Shown: piece after piece, positions 35,465-43,731 of the stretch | Layout: every line of letters starts with the position of its first letter | Position numbering within the stretch: position 1 is the stretch's first letter | From: Ochrobactrum teleogrylli | Lineage (GTDB): Bacteria > Pseudomonadota > Alphaproteobacteria > Rhizobiales > Rhizobiaceae | Reading direction: 5' to 3' | Assembly: GCF_006376685.1 (NCBI RefSeq) | Contig: NZ_VEWL01000016.1 | Location: 1-64,000, forward strand | Length of the DNA: 64,000 nucleotides | The notes under the pieces: generated by a model | Seen by the model: the letters and a program-made list of their open reading frames with translations, nothing else | Databases searched by the model: none | Told to the model about the DNA's origin: nothing | Program-made: the position numbers and the translations under genes

Positions 35465-38400
35465 ATGAGGTATTTATTTTATAAAATATCAATTAATAAC
35501 GATGTGTGGCGTGGAGTACTGAGAAGGTATAAAAATTTCCTGAGTGCGGGCGTGGTGCTCACCATGTACATTTCATTTCCGGTAGCGCCGACACTTGCGC
35601 AGACAGTTGGTGGTGCTGGGGGCTATAATGCCTACGAACAAGATTCGGCATCACTGGGCGGTGAGCCCGAACACTCCGGAACTCATCCATTACATGTGAA
35701 TCCCGATGCGTTGGGCGGTGGGGGAGGTGGTGCCGGAGGGGGGGCTGGCGGCAACGGAAGCGAAGGCCAAGGTCATGAGTTCGGTGGCAAAGGCGGAGAT
35801 GGTGGCGCTCACGGGCTTGTTATAACGACGATTGCCCCGGCCGGTGAGAGTATCACGGGGGATCAGCTTGGGACGAAGGGGGATGACGGTGCCCCCGGCG
35901 ATGATGCCCAAAAAACATATTCCAGCGGTGCAGCAGGCGGCGGCGGTGGTGCGGGCGGTTATGGTTTGGTTGTAAAAGTTGGTGGAACAATTACCAACAT
36001 GGCAACGATCAGCGGCGGTGCTGGCGGCAACGGCGGCGATGGCGGACGCGCGATAGCGACTGTTGTCGCTGGGGTTTTAAATGGCTCCGGGGGGCAGGGC
36101 GGTGGCGGCGGCGTTGGTGTCTGGATGACGGCCAAAAATATATCACTGATAAATGGCAAGATCATAAGCGGTGCAGCAGGCGGAAAAGGCGGGGAAACTC
36201 AACTTGATGCTGCGTTGGCTGGTAATTCTACCCGTATAGCCGATGGGGGTAATGGCGGCGCGGGGGTTTATAGTTCGGACCCGACAGGAACTTCCGTCGA
36301 AAATCAAACAGGGGCTGCTATACAAGGCGGGGCTGGTGGTGATGGCGGCGATACGCAGACCGGGGTCAATGTGATAGGAAGACCCAACCAGGACCTAGGT
36401 AATGGTGCTGGCGGCGCCCGTGGGGGGGAAGGGATTTTCGGCGTTCTGCGTGTGGATAATGACGGTACGATCATTGGCGGCGCGGGCGGAAATGGCGGTG
36501 TTGGCGATCAGTGGCATCATCAACAGACAACTTCAACTCTCTTGCATGAAGCGACCGGCGGCAATGGCGGCGCAGGAGTGGTTCTCCCTTCACTTCCCGT
36601 TGCGGCTAGGGTCACGAACAACGCTAACGGCGTTATCCAAGGGGGGAGAGGTGGAAACGGCGGTAATGCTGCAACAGAGGGTTCAAAAACTCGAGAGCAG
36701 AGCATCGGTGGAAATGGGGGTGGAGGTGTCGAGGTAACTGTAGGCGCGGTAATCACCAATGTCGGCCAAATAGCCGGTGGGGATGGTGGTAACGGTGGTA
36801 CCACGCTGGCAAGTGATTCAAGCAACGGAAGAGGAGGTAAGGGCGGCGGTGGCGTTTATGGGAATGAGTTCACCGTAAACAACAGCGGCAACATTCAGGC
36901 TGGCCAGGGAGGTGTCGGGGGAAGTGGTGGTGGGGGCGATGGCGGCGATGGTATTAATGGAGGTGGCCTTACTATTATCAACAGTGGAACTATCCAGGCT
37001 GGTCAGGGCGGTGCTTCGGGAAGCTCAAATTTTGCTGGGGGGAATGAAGGACTTGCCATACATTTCCTTGCTGCTCAGGGACCGACTCACGCCAACACGC
37101 TGGAAATCCATAATGGCTCAAATATTGTTGGGAAAGTTGTCGCTGAAGCCAATATTGGCGGAAATGTTTTCATACTCGGCGGGGACGACGATGCTACATT
37201 CGGTAAAACGCTGTCGGCAACCATAGACCACACCTCAGATTATCAGGGGTTTGGTAAGTTTCAGAAGGCAGGCACGAGCACGTGGACACTCGAAACCCGT
37301 TACGATAACCGTTGGGATATTCTCGATGGTTCGCTGAAAATAGACGATCAAGGCTCTCTGGGTGATAACACGATCATCGCAGCGAGTGGTTCTTCCACAG
37401 TGGACAGATTTTTGATCTATGATCTTTCCGGCGGCGTAACACAAACATTCAACGGGTTGCTTTCCGGTGAATTCGGACTCCGCAAGGAGGGGGACGGTAC
37501 ACTGGAACTCACGAATAACAATAATGTGGTGAACCTGGGCATTGAATTGAACGGGGGGGTGATTTCGACGAATACGGTGGACGCCCTTGGCAATCGCAAT
37601 TTGAGTTTCGACGGCGGAACACTACGGTTGGTCGGATGGACGCCATCATCGATGCAATCATTGCAAACGGTCACCCTGAACCCCCATGGCGGTACTTTCG
37701 ATATTGCCGATCAACTCGGTTCGCTTAGCATTGCGAAAGCCATAACCGGTGTCGGTGGTTTAACCAAGATGGGTTCCGGCGCTTTGATTCTGACCGGTGA
37801 TAGCAATTATATGGGCGGCACGACCATTTTGGGAGGTGCAATACTGCTTGGCAATAGGGGGACAAAGGGAAGTGTGGAGGGAACCATTAATGTCAGTCAG
37901 AATGCACAGTTGATCATCAGCCGTGGGGACAATGCTGCTACGCCTTATGATTTCGACAACAAGACCACGGGTGATGGCCAAGTCGTTGTTGATGGCCCTG
38001 GTACTGTCAAGTTCTCCAATGAGGACAGCACCTATTCGGGCGGTACGAAACTAGCCGATGGTACGCTCAGGATTGACTCCGATAAAGTCCTCGGAGCTGG
38101 CGGCCTGATATTCGATAGCGGCACGCTCTCGATTGGGTCTAATATCTCGATTGATCATGCCGTTAATGTTCTGACGAGCGGTATATTTGATACCGATCAT
38201 GACCTGACGTTAACGGGTCCGGTAGACGGAGCCAGCATATCCAGTTTCGATAAAATAGGTAACGGTCGCCTCACATTTGACAGTAGTGCCGACACAACGC
38301 AATTTTTCGGTACAGCCAATGTTAAGGCCGGAACGATGGAGGTCAACAGTCAATTCGGCGGCGGGGTCAATGTTGATAACGGCGGCGCATTGGGTGGTGA

Positions 38401-41296
38401 AGGTTCTGTTGGGCGCACCGAAATTGCAGGTGGTGGAACGCTGGTGGGGACCGCAGGAAAGACGATGACATTTGGCAATGGTTTGGTGCTGGATGCTGAT
38501 AGCACCGTTCATATCACAATTGGGGCGACGCCGACGAATCCTCCGATGTTCGAGGTTAACGGTGATTTGATCCTCGACGGAACGCTTGAGGTGGAAACCA
38601 ATCAGTCAACAGCGGGTGTCTATCAAGTGTTCCATTATAGTGGCACCTCAACCGATAACGGATTCCAGTTGGGTACGATCCAAAATGTTGCGAATCAGAA
38701 CGACTGGTCGCTTCAAATCGGTTCTGGTGCGGTCAATCTTGTCCATACCAACGGCGTTGCGTATCACTACTGGGATGGTTCAAATACGACCGGCGGCAAC
38801 GGCGTTGCTGGTGGTAACGGAACTTGGAATGCGACAAACACCAATTGGACAAGCGATAATGGCGCGCAGAACGGTATCTGGGATGACGACGCGCTTGCCA
38901 TTTTTGAAGGGGCTGCGGGTACAGTCGCGGTTCAGGGTCCCGTAAACGCGTCTGGACTGGTATTTCAAACAAATGGTTACGTAATCAACGGTGATCCTTT
39001 GACTTTGGTTCAGGCCGGGGGCCAAGCGCCCATCATTCAGGTCGGTGATATTAGCGAGGCCAGTAAATCCTCAATGACGGCGACAGTCGATACCGTTTTG
39101 CACGGAACGGATGGGTTGAACAAGACTGGTAACGGTACGTTGATCCTGACCAAAAATGCTGACTATCGCGGCACTACCACTGTATCGGGGGGCACGCTCC
39201 AACTGGGCGATGGGGGCACACAAGGGCTAGTCAACACCGATATCATTCTCGCTGGAAATCATTTTGACGACAGCGTTTTGGTTTTCAATCACTCCGGTCC
39301 CATCAATTTCGATCATTCAATTTCGGGCGTAGGGGAAGTTATTCAGCGTGGCACCGGAATCACGACGTTTAGTGCAAGCAATAGTTTTTCCGATGGCCTG
39401 ACCGTCGAGAACGGAACGGCGAAAGCTGGTGTTGCGGTCACGGCATTCGGCTCTGGGCGGGTGAAAATCGATGCTGGGGCTACGCTCGATCTAGCCGATT
39501 TCAGTGAAACCGTCGGTGGTCTGATCGGCGACAAGGACGGTGACGGTAATATATCTCTCGGCTCTGGAACATTGACTCTCAATCAGGATTTTAATGATCA
39601 GTTTTCCGGTGCAATTTCTGGAACAGGTGGAATTGTAAAAAACGAAAACGGTAAGCTCACCCTATTTGGAAGAACTAGTTATTCCGGTGTCACTGCTGTC
39701 AATGGCGGCTCTCTGGTGCAAGGCGCGAAAGATGCCTTCAGCAATACGTCAGCCTATACTGTGGCCAATGGCGCCACGCTCGATTTCGGCGGTTTTGCCA
39801 CCGGCGTTCGGTCGCTGGAGAATGTTGGTACAGTTGATTTCGGCGGTATGGGTGGCACTACGCTCACCATTGCTGGTGACTATGTTGGTGGCGGTCGACT
39901 CGTCATGAGCACTGTGCTGGGAGCGGATAATTCCACCACGGATTTGATGAGGGTCGGTGGCAATACATCTGGAACCACATCGGTTGTCGTCAAGAACCGA
40001 GGCGGCCTCGGTGCCGCGACGGTAAATGGCATCGAACTGATCGATATCGCTGGGAACTCGGGCGGCACATTCAATCTTCAAGGTGATTACACGACCAAGG
40101 ATGGGCAGCAGGCCATTCTGACCTCGTCGGCCTATGCCTACACCTTGCAAAAGGGCGATGCGAGCGGATCGAATACCAAGGATTGGTACTTGGTCAGTCA
40201 GTACACCAGAAGCAATCCAGATGGCCCCAATCCGCCGGATTGTGATGATCCGAATGGCTGCCCTGAGAATCCTACTAATCCAAGTGGACCATCCCGCTTT
40301 AGTCCTGCCGCTCCGGTATATACGTCCTATGCTGCAAGTATGCAGGCACTGAACCAACTGCCGACATTGCAACAGCGCCGCGGGGATCGTTACCTTAACA
40401 AGTCAGGATCACTTCGCGGCTCCTCGGAGGCTGGCGAGACGGATGATCGCGCCATTTGGGCACGTATCGAAGGAGCGCATAACCGTCTGGAGCCGAATAC
40501 GACCGCCGGGCATGTGCAGCAGGATATCAATACTGTCATCATGCAGGCTGGTGTCGATGGGCAGTTCTACGAGGATGAGAGCGGCCGGTTGATCGCAGGC
40601 ATTACCGGTCAATACGGCAATGGTCGTGCCAGAACGTCGAGCAATTTCGACGATGTTAACGGTGGTGGCGAGCTGAACACCCAAGGCTGGGGTCTCGGTG
40701 CAACCATTACCTGGTATGGCAATGACGGTTTCTATGTCGATGGACAGGCGCAGGCCAACTGGTACAAAACCGACCTTCGCTTTGGCGGCGGCAACAACGG
40801 GCTGACGAACGACAATAATGGTTTCGGTTATGCGTTCAGCGTGGAATCTGGAAAGCGTTTCGATATCGATGAAAATTGGTCGCTGACGCCGCAGGCTCAG
40901 CTGATGTTCTCATCGGTCGATTTCGATACGTTCTCGGATAGCTACGGCGCGACTGTCAGCAATCGTGACGGCAACAGCCTCAACGGTCGTCTCGGGCTTG
41001 CCGCCAACTACGCCAATAGCTGGCAGGGAGCGGATAGCCGCATGGTCAATGCCAATGTGTATGGCATCGCCAACCTCTATCAGGAGTTCCTCGGTGGAAC
41101 GAGCATCAACTATGGCGGTACCCGGATGAAAGTCGACCAGGACCGTACATGGGCTGGCGTTGGTTTCGGCGGTACCTATGCCTGGGCGGACAACAAATAC
41201 TCCGTCTATGGCGAAGGCACCGTGAACACTTCGCTCAACCACTTTGCGGACAGCTATGCCGTTAAAGGAAACGTAGGTTTCAAGGTGAACTGGTAG
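35465..41296 (+). CDS. Giant autotransporter with glycine-rich passenger
   Basis: This 1943-residue type Va autotransporter has an extended signal peptide (NDVWRGVLRRYKNFLSAGVV... APTLAQ, about residues 12-47). The passenger from about 48 to 540 is rich in GGAGGNGGDGG-type repeats. From about 560 to 1650 lie autotransporter-associated beta-strand repeats (LTKMGSGALILTGDSNYMGG, LNKTGNGTLILTKNADYRG, IVKNENGKLTLFGRTSYSG). A proline-rich linker (NPDGPNPPDCDDPNG) precedes a C-terminal beta-barrel (about 1660-1943) ending in Trp. It should be displayed on the outer membrane, probably for adhesion. AAGGTG precedes the ATG. It is AT-richer than core genes and divergent from the Ig-type pair. Confidence 0.9.
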   Translation: MRYLFYKISINNDVWRGVLRRYKNFLSAGVVLTMYISFPVAPTLAQTVGGAGGYNAYEQDSASLGGEPEHSGTHPLHVNPDALGGGGGGAGGGAGGNGSEGQGHEFGGKGGDGGAHGLVITTIAPAGESITGDQLGTKGDDGAPGDDAQKTYSSGAAGGGGGAGGYGLVVKVGGTITNMATISGGAGGNGGDGGRAIATVVAGVLNGSGGQGGGGGVGVWMTAKNISLINGKIISGAAGGKGGETQLDAALAGNSTRIADGGNGGAGVYSSDPTGTSVENQTGAAIQGGAGGDGGDTQTGVNVIGRPNQDLGNGAGGARGGEGIFGVLRVDNDGTIIGGAGGNGGVGDQWHHQQTTSTLLHEATGGNGGAGVVLPSLPVAARVTNNANGVIQGGRGGNGGNAATEGSKTREQSIGGNGGGGVEVTVGAVITNVGQIAGGDGGNGGTTLASDSSNGRGGKGGGGVYGNEFTVNNSGNIQAGQGGVGGSGGGGDGGDGINGGGLTIINSGTIQAGQGGASGSSNFAGGNEGLAIHFLAAQGPTHANTLEIHNGSNIVGKVVAEANIGGNVFILGGDDDATFGKTLSATIDHTSDYQGFGKFQKAGTSTWTLETRYDNRWDILDGSLKIDDQGSLGDNTIIAASGSSTVDRFLIYDLSGGVTQTFNGLLSGEFGLRKEGDGTLELTNNNNVVNLGIELNGGVISTNTVDALGNRNLSFDGGTLRLVGWTPSSMQSLQTVTLNPHGGTFDIADQLGSLSIAKAITGVGGLTKMGSGALILTGDSNYMGGTTILGGAILLGNRGTKGSVEGTINVSQNAQLIISRGDNAATPYDFDNKTTGDGQVVVDGPGTVKFSNEDSTYSGGTKLADGTLRIDSDKVLGAGGLIFDSGTLSIGSNISIDHAVNVLTSGIFDTDHDLTLTGPVDGASISSFDKIGNGRLTFDSSADTTQFFGTANVKAGTMEVNSQFGGGVNVDNGGALGGEGSVGRTEIAGGGTLVGTAGKTMTFGNGLVLDADSTVHITIGATPTNPPMFEVNGDLILDGTLEVETNQSTAGVYQVFHYSGTSTDNGFQLGTIQNVANQNDWSLQIGSGAVNLVHTNGVAYHYWDGSNTTGGNGVAGGNGTWNATNTNWTSDNGAQNGIWDDDALAIFEGAAGTVAVQGPVNASGLVFQTNGYVINGDPLTLVQAGGQAPIIQVGDISEASKSSMTATVDTVLHGTDGLNKTGNGTLILTKNADYRGTTTVSGGTLQLGDGGTQGLVNTDIILAGNHFDDSVLVFNHSGPINFDHSISGVGEVIQRGTGITTFSASNSFSDGLTVENGTAKAGVAVTAFGSGRVKIDAGATLDLADFSETVGGLIGDKDGDGNISLGSGTLTLNQDFNDQFSGAISGTGGIVKNENGKLTLFGRTSYSGVTAVNGGSLVQGAKDAFSNTSAYTVANGATLDFGGFATGVRSLENVGTVDFGGMGGTTLTIAGDYVGGGRLVMSTVLGADNSTTDLMRVGGNTSGTTSVVVKNRGGLGAATVNGIELIDIAGNSGGTFNLQGDYTTKDGQQAILTSSAYAYTLQKGDASGSNTKDWYLVSQYTRSNPDGPNPPDCDDPNGCPENPTNPSGPSRFSPAAPVYTSYAASMQALNQLPTLQQRRGDRYLNKSGSLRGSSEAGETDDRAIWARIEGAHNRLEPNTTAGHVQQDINTVIMQAGVDGQFYEDESGRLIAGITGQYGNGRARTSSNFDDVNGGGELNTQGWGLGATITWYGNDGFYVDGQAQANWYKTDLRFGGGNNGLTNDNNGFGYAFSVESGKRFDIDENWSLTPQAQLMFSSVDFDTFSDSYGATVSNRDGNSLNGRLGLAANYANSWQGADSRMVNANVYGIANLYQEFLGGTSINYGGTRMKVDQDRTWAGVGFGGTYAWADNKYSVYGEGTVNTSLNHFADSYAVKGNVGFKVNW
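35700..37030 (+). repeat. Glycine-rich coding repeats
   Basis: Multiple degenerate copies of GGCGGCAACGGCGG-like sequence encode GGAGGNGGDGG units in the autotransporter passenger, spaced about 50-60 residues apart and separated by ITNxGxIxGG-type strands. Such repeats can vary in number by slippage or recombination. Confidence 0.7.
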
Positions 41297-41308
41297 GATA
41301 AGCATATC

Positions 41309-41333
41309 AAGAAGAGCCCAACGGGCTCTTCTT
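41309..41333 (+). terminator. Autotransporter gene terminator
   Basis: AAGAAGAGCCC, loop AAC, GGGCTCTTCTT: an 11-bp perfect stem 12 bases after the stop. Confidence 0.85.
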
Positions 41334-41435
41334 GTCGCTCTATCTCGATGCTGGCGCTGGGCTTGTGGTTTCCCGCTTTTGCTATCGGTTAAGGAGTGAC
41401 ATCAGGCCGTAATGCATTGGATGGACTGAGCGATG

Positions 41436-41454
41436 TTGACAGACATTCGTCTGT
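41436..41454. promoter_or_regulatory. Operator-like palindrome over a TTGACA box
   Basis: TTGACAGACATTCGTCTGTT contains ACAGAC-ATTC-GTCTGT, the form of many TetR-family operators, and overlaps a perfect -35 hexamer. No clear -10 hexamer follows at 17 bases, and no gene follows. Confidence 0.35.
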
Positions 41455-41580
41455 TGCGAGACCTTGAAGCAAAGACTGGTCGAGAGCATTTCCGGTAAAT
41501 CCGATGGACTTGCAGGGAAAATCGGACGAGACGGCTTCCCATTCATTTTGGATAGGCAAAACATACCCTAAGCACAAAAG

Positions 41581-41613
41581 AAGCGCCGGTTTGATTGTAT
41601 CAAATCGGCGCTT
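41581..41613. terminator. Strong bidirectional terminator
   Basis: AAGCGCCGGTTTGAT and ATCAAATCGGCGCTT pair around a three-base loop with one mismatch, with T-rich sequence after it on both strands. On the minus strand it would end the cenR/cNMP-binding transcript; on the plus strand no gene uses it. Confidence 0.7.
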
Positions 41614-41837
41614 TCGTTTTCAGAGCAAGAATTCCGCTCGCCGTGAAACTTCGGTAGATTGTCGCGGTTCAGTCCGAGGGACTGATGGAGCGTTTTAATT
41701 CGAGTGGACAAGCTCTACCGAACTCACAGATGGAGTTGGTTCAGTGAAAGTTGGATCGCTTTAGCCGGTTCAACCGCTGCTTCTCACGCGCATCTTATCC
41801 GAAACAGTTTCGGACATTTCCGTCCGCGCTCTCGAAG

Positions 41838-42299
41838 TCAGTCGCCATTCGTCAGGCGGGGCGCGACTTTTTCGATCTCGCCGATCAGTTCCAGCAGATT
41901 GCGGCTGATATGGCCATGCAGCGAGGCTGCCACTTCCGGGTATTCTTCCAGAATGCGCCGGAAGATGGAGCGGCTGATGCGGATCACTTCGGTTTCCGCT
42001 TCGGCAACCGCGCCGGTCAGGCGTGATGTCTGGGCGATGAGAGCCATCTCACCAAGCATCGCACCGGGGCCAACGGGGCGGATCGATATCCGCCCCTCAT
42101 CAGCGTCGTGAAACAGGGTAATGTTGCCGGAAACGACGATATAGGCACAGTCCGCGCTCTGGCCTTCACGGAAAAGCTCGCGTCCCGCGCGCAGCACAAG
42201 CCGCTCGGCGCCGAAGGCAAGGAGGCGCAACTGTTCCGGAGTGAATGACTCGAACAGGCCCACCGTGCCCAGAATGCGAATATCGTCGTCTAGCGCCAT
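41838..42299 (-). CDS. Cyclic-nucleotide-binding domain protein
   Basis: This 153-residue protein consists only of a CRP-type cyclic nucleotide-binding domain. LFESFTPEQLRLLAFGAERL opens it, and the phosphate-binding cassette region reads GAMLGEMALIAQTSRLTGAV, lacking the fully standard Arg-Ala/Ser arrangement. There is no helix-turn-helix, so it is probably not a DNA-binding protein. It follows the CenR-type gene by 34 bases in the same direction. In Brucella the OtpR regulator is likewise beside a protein annotated as a cAMP-dependent kinase regulatory subunit; this pair matches that arrangement. Confidence 0.85.
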   Translation of the reverse strand: MALDDDIRILGTVGLFESFTPEQLRLLAFGAERLVLRAGRELFREGQSADCAYIVVSGNITLFHDADEGRISIRPVGPGAMLGEMALIAQTSRLTGAVAEAETEVIRISRSIFRRILEEYPEVAASLHGHISRNLLELIGEIEKVAPRLTNGD

Positions 42300-42333
42300 A
42301 GAGTGTCAATACACCTGCATCGGGCGCTGTCCA

Positions 42334-43017
42334 TCACGGGACAAGCTTGTATCCCCCGCTTTCTGTGACGAGAAGCGTCGCGTTGGACGGGTCCTTCTCG
42401 ATTTTCTGACGCAGACGATAGACATGGGTTTCAAGCGTATGGGTCGTCACGCCTGAGTTATAGCCCCAGACTTCCTCCAGTAGCACATCGCGACCGATGA
42501 CCTTGTCGCCAGCACGGTAGAGATATTTGATGATCGCCGCTTCCTTCTCGGTCAGGCGAATCTTTGCACCCTTCTCGTCGATCAGCAGCTTCTGTCCCGG
42601 CTTGAACGTATAGGCGCCGACCGTGAAGGTCGCGTCTTCACTCTGTTCATGCTGGCGCAATTGCGCGCGGATGCGGGCAAGCAAAACGGCAAATTTGAAC
42701 GGCTTGGTGACATAGTCGTTCGCGCCGGATTCGAGGCCGAGGATCGTGTCCGATTCGGTGTCATGTCCGGTCAGCATGATGATCGGGGACTTGAAGCCGC
42801 CTTTGCGCAGAAGCTTGACAGCCTCGCGGCCATCCATGTCCGGCAGACCCACATCCATGATCAGAAGATCGACGATGCCATTGCGGGCAGTCTGAATGCC
42901 CTTGGTGGCATTGTCTTCCTGCAGGATCTGGAATTCTTCACACAGCTCAAGCTGCTCGACGAGGATGGAGCGGAGATCTTCGTCGTCATCCACAATCAGA
43001 ATTGTACGGCCTGTCAT
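42334..43017 (-). CDS. cenR: OmpR-family response regulator, CenR/OtpR type
   Basis: This 227-residue regulator has a receiver domain (about 4-120) with acidic pocket Asp10-12, phospho-acceptor Asp55 (LLIMDVGLPDMDG), Thr83 and Lys105, then a winged-helix DNA-binding domain (about 130-227: IRLTEKEAAIIKYLY, LLEEVWGYNSGVTTHTLETH, LVTESGGYKLVP). Overall likeness and the adjoining cNMP-binding gene fit CenR of Caulobacter and OtpR/CenR of Brucella, a regulator of cell-envelope integrity. No histidine kinase is adjacent. ACGAGGAC precedes the start. Confidence 0.82.
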   Translation of the reverse strand: MTGRTILIVDDDEDLRSILVEQLELCEEFQILQEDNATKGIQTARNGIVDLLIMDVGLPDMDGREAVKLLRKGGFKSPIIMLTGHDTESDTILGLESGANDYVTKPFKFAVLLARIRAQLRQHEQSEDATFTVGAYTFKPGQKLLIDEKGAKIRLTEKEAAIIKYLYRAGDKVIGRDVLLEEVWGYNSGVTTHTLETHVYRLRQKIEKDPSNATLLVTESGGYKLVP

Positions 43018-43176
43018 GCCTGTCCTCGTTACTCTTTGATTTAAATATGGCTCTTCGTGTTTTATGACACTTAATGGCCAGAAGTTGAAGCGGCGAAACG
43101 CGAATCAGGCTTTCGCGCGCCTCAGGGGCGAAGTGTAAACATATTTTGCCCGAAAACTGAAAATGGAGACGGCAGC

Positions 43177-43722
43177 GTGACCAGATACCAAGGAGGCCGT
43201 GGGGTCGGCATCATCAATGTTCGGGCCAAGCCGGGCCACAAAACGCGCGGGCTGCTTACTGCTGGCAATCTGGTGCTGGAATGTGCGCTTGGCAAGGGGG
43301 GCATCAGCGCTTTCAAGCGCGAGGGCGATGGTGCAACGCCTCTGGCCGCCATGCGTCTGCTTTATGGATATCGTCGCGGTGACAAGGGCAACCTGCCCTC
43401 GTCGCGGCTGCCTCTGCGCCAGATCCGCCGTCTGGATGGCTGGTGCGATGCGCCGGGCGACCGCAACTATAACCGGCCGGTGCCGCTGCCTTACAAGGCC
43501 AGTCACGAGGATATGTGGCGCAAGGACGAGCTTTACGATGTTTGCATCGTGATGGACTGGAACATCCTGCCGCGTCGCCGCGGCTGCGGCAGCGCCATTT
43601 TCTTCCACCTGGCGAGGCCGGGCTATACGCCGACCGAGGGCTGTATCGCATTGAAGCGCGCCGACATGGCGCGCCTCTTGCCGCATCTATCGGACCGAAC
43701 GGTCATTCGCGTCCTGCGATAG
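43177..43722 (+). CDS. L,D-transpeptidase (YkuD) domain protein
   Basis: This 181-residue protein has the YkuD active-site pattern: His144 and Cys156 in IFFHLARPGYTPTEGCIALK, with Thr in place of the usual Ser before Glu-Gly-Cys. This family makes 3-3 peptidoglycan cross-links or ties lipoproteins to the wall. No signal peptide is visible at the GTG start (GGAG ten bases before), which is odd for a periplasmic enzyme; an upstream start was not found. It is divergent from cenR, an envelope regulator. Confidence 0.82.
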   Translation: MTRYQGGRGVGIINVRAKPGHKTRGLLTAGNLVLECALGKGGISAFKREGDGATPLAAMRLLYGYRRGDKGNLPSSRLPLRQIRRLDGWCDAPGDRNYNRPVPLPYKASHEDMWRKDELYDVCIVMDWNILPRRRGCGSAIFFHLARPGYTPTEGCIALKRADMARLLPHLSDRTVIRVLR

Positions 43723-43731
43723 TTCCGATTT

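Larger units (their letters stand above)
41297..41837. other. Intergenic region between autotransporter and cNMP-binding genes
   Basis: This 541-bp region holds the autotransporter terminator (41309-41333), a TTGACA-overlapping palindrome (41439-41454) and a strong bidirectional terminator (41581-41613). Small open frames here lack ribosome sites and family likeness. It may contain a small RNA or the debris of older genes. Confidence 0.55.

Noticed and set aside
35700-37030. A CRISPR array in the repetitive region
   Set aside because: The repeats are degenerate, in frame and encode glycine-rich protein; there are no constant repeats with unique spacers.
41504-41698. A 64-codon open frame downstream of the autotransporter
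   Set aside because: It runs through a strong terminator hairpin and has no ribosome binding site.
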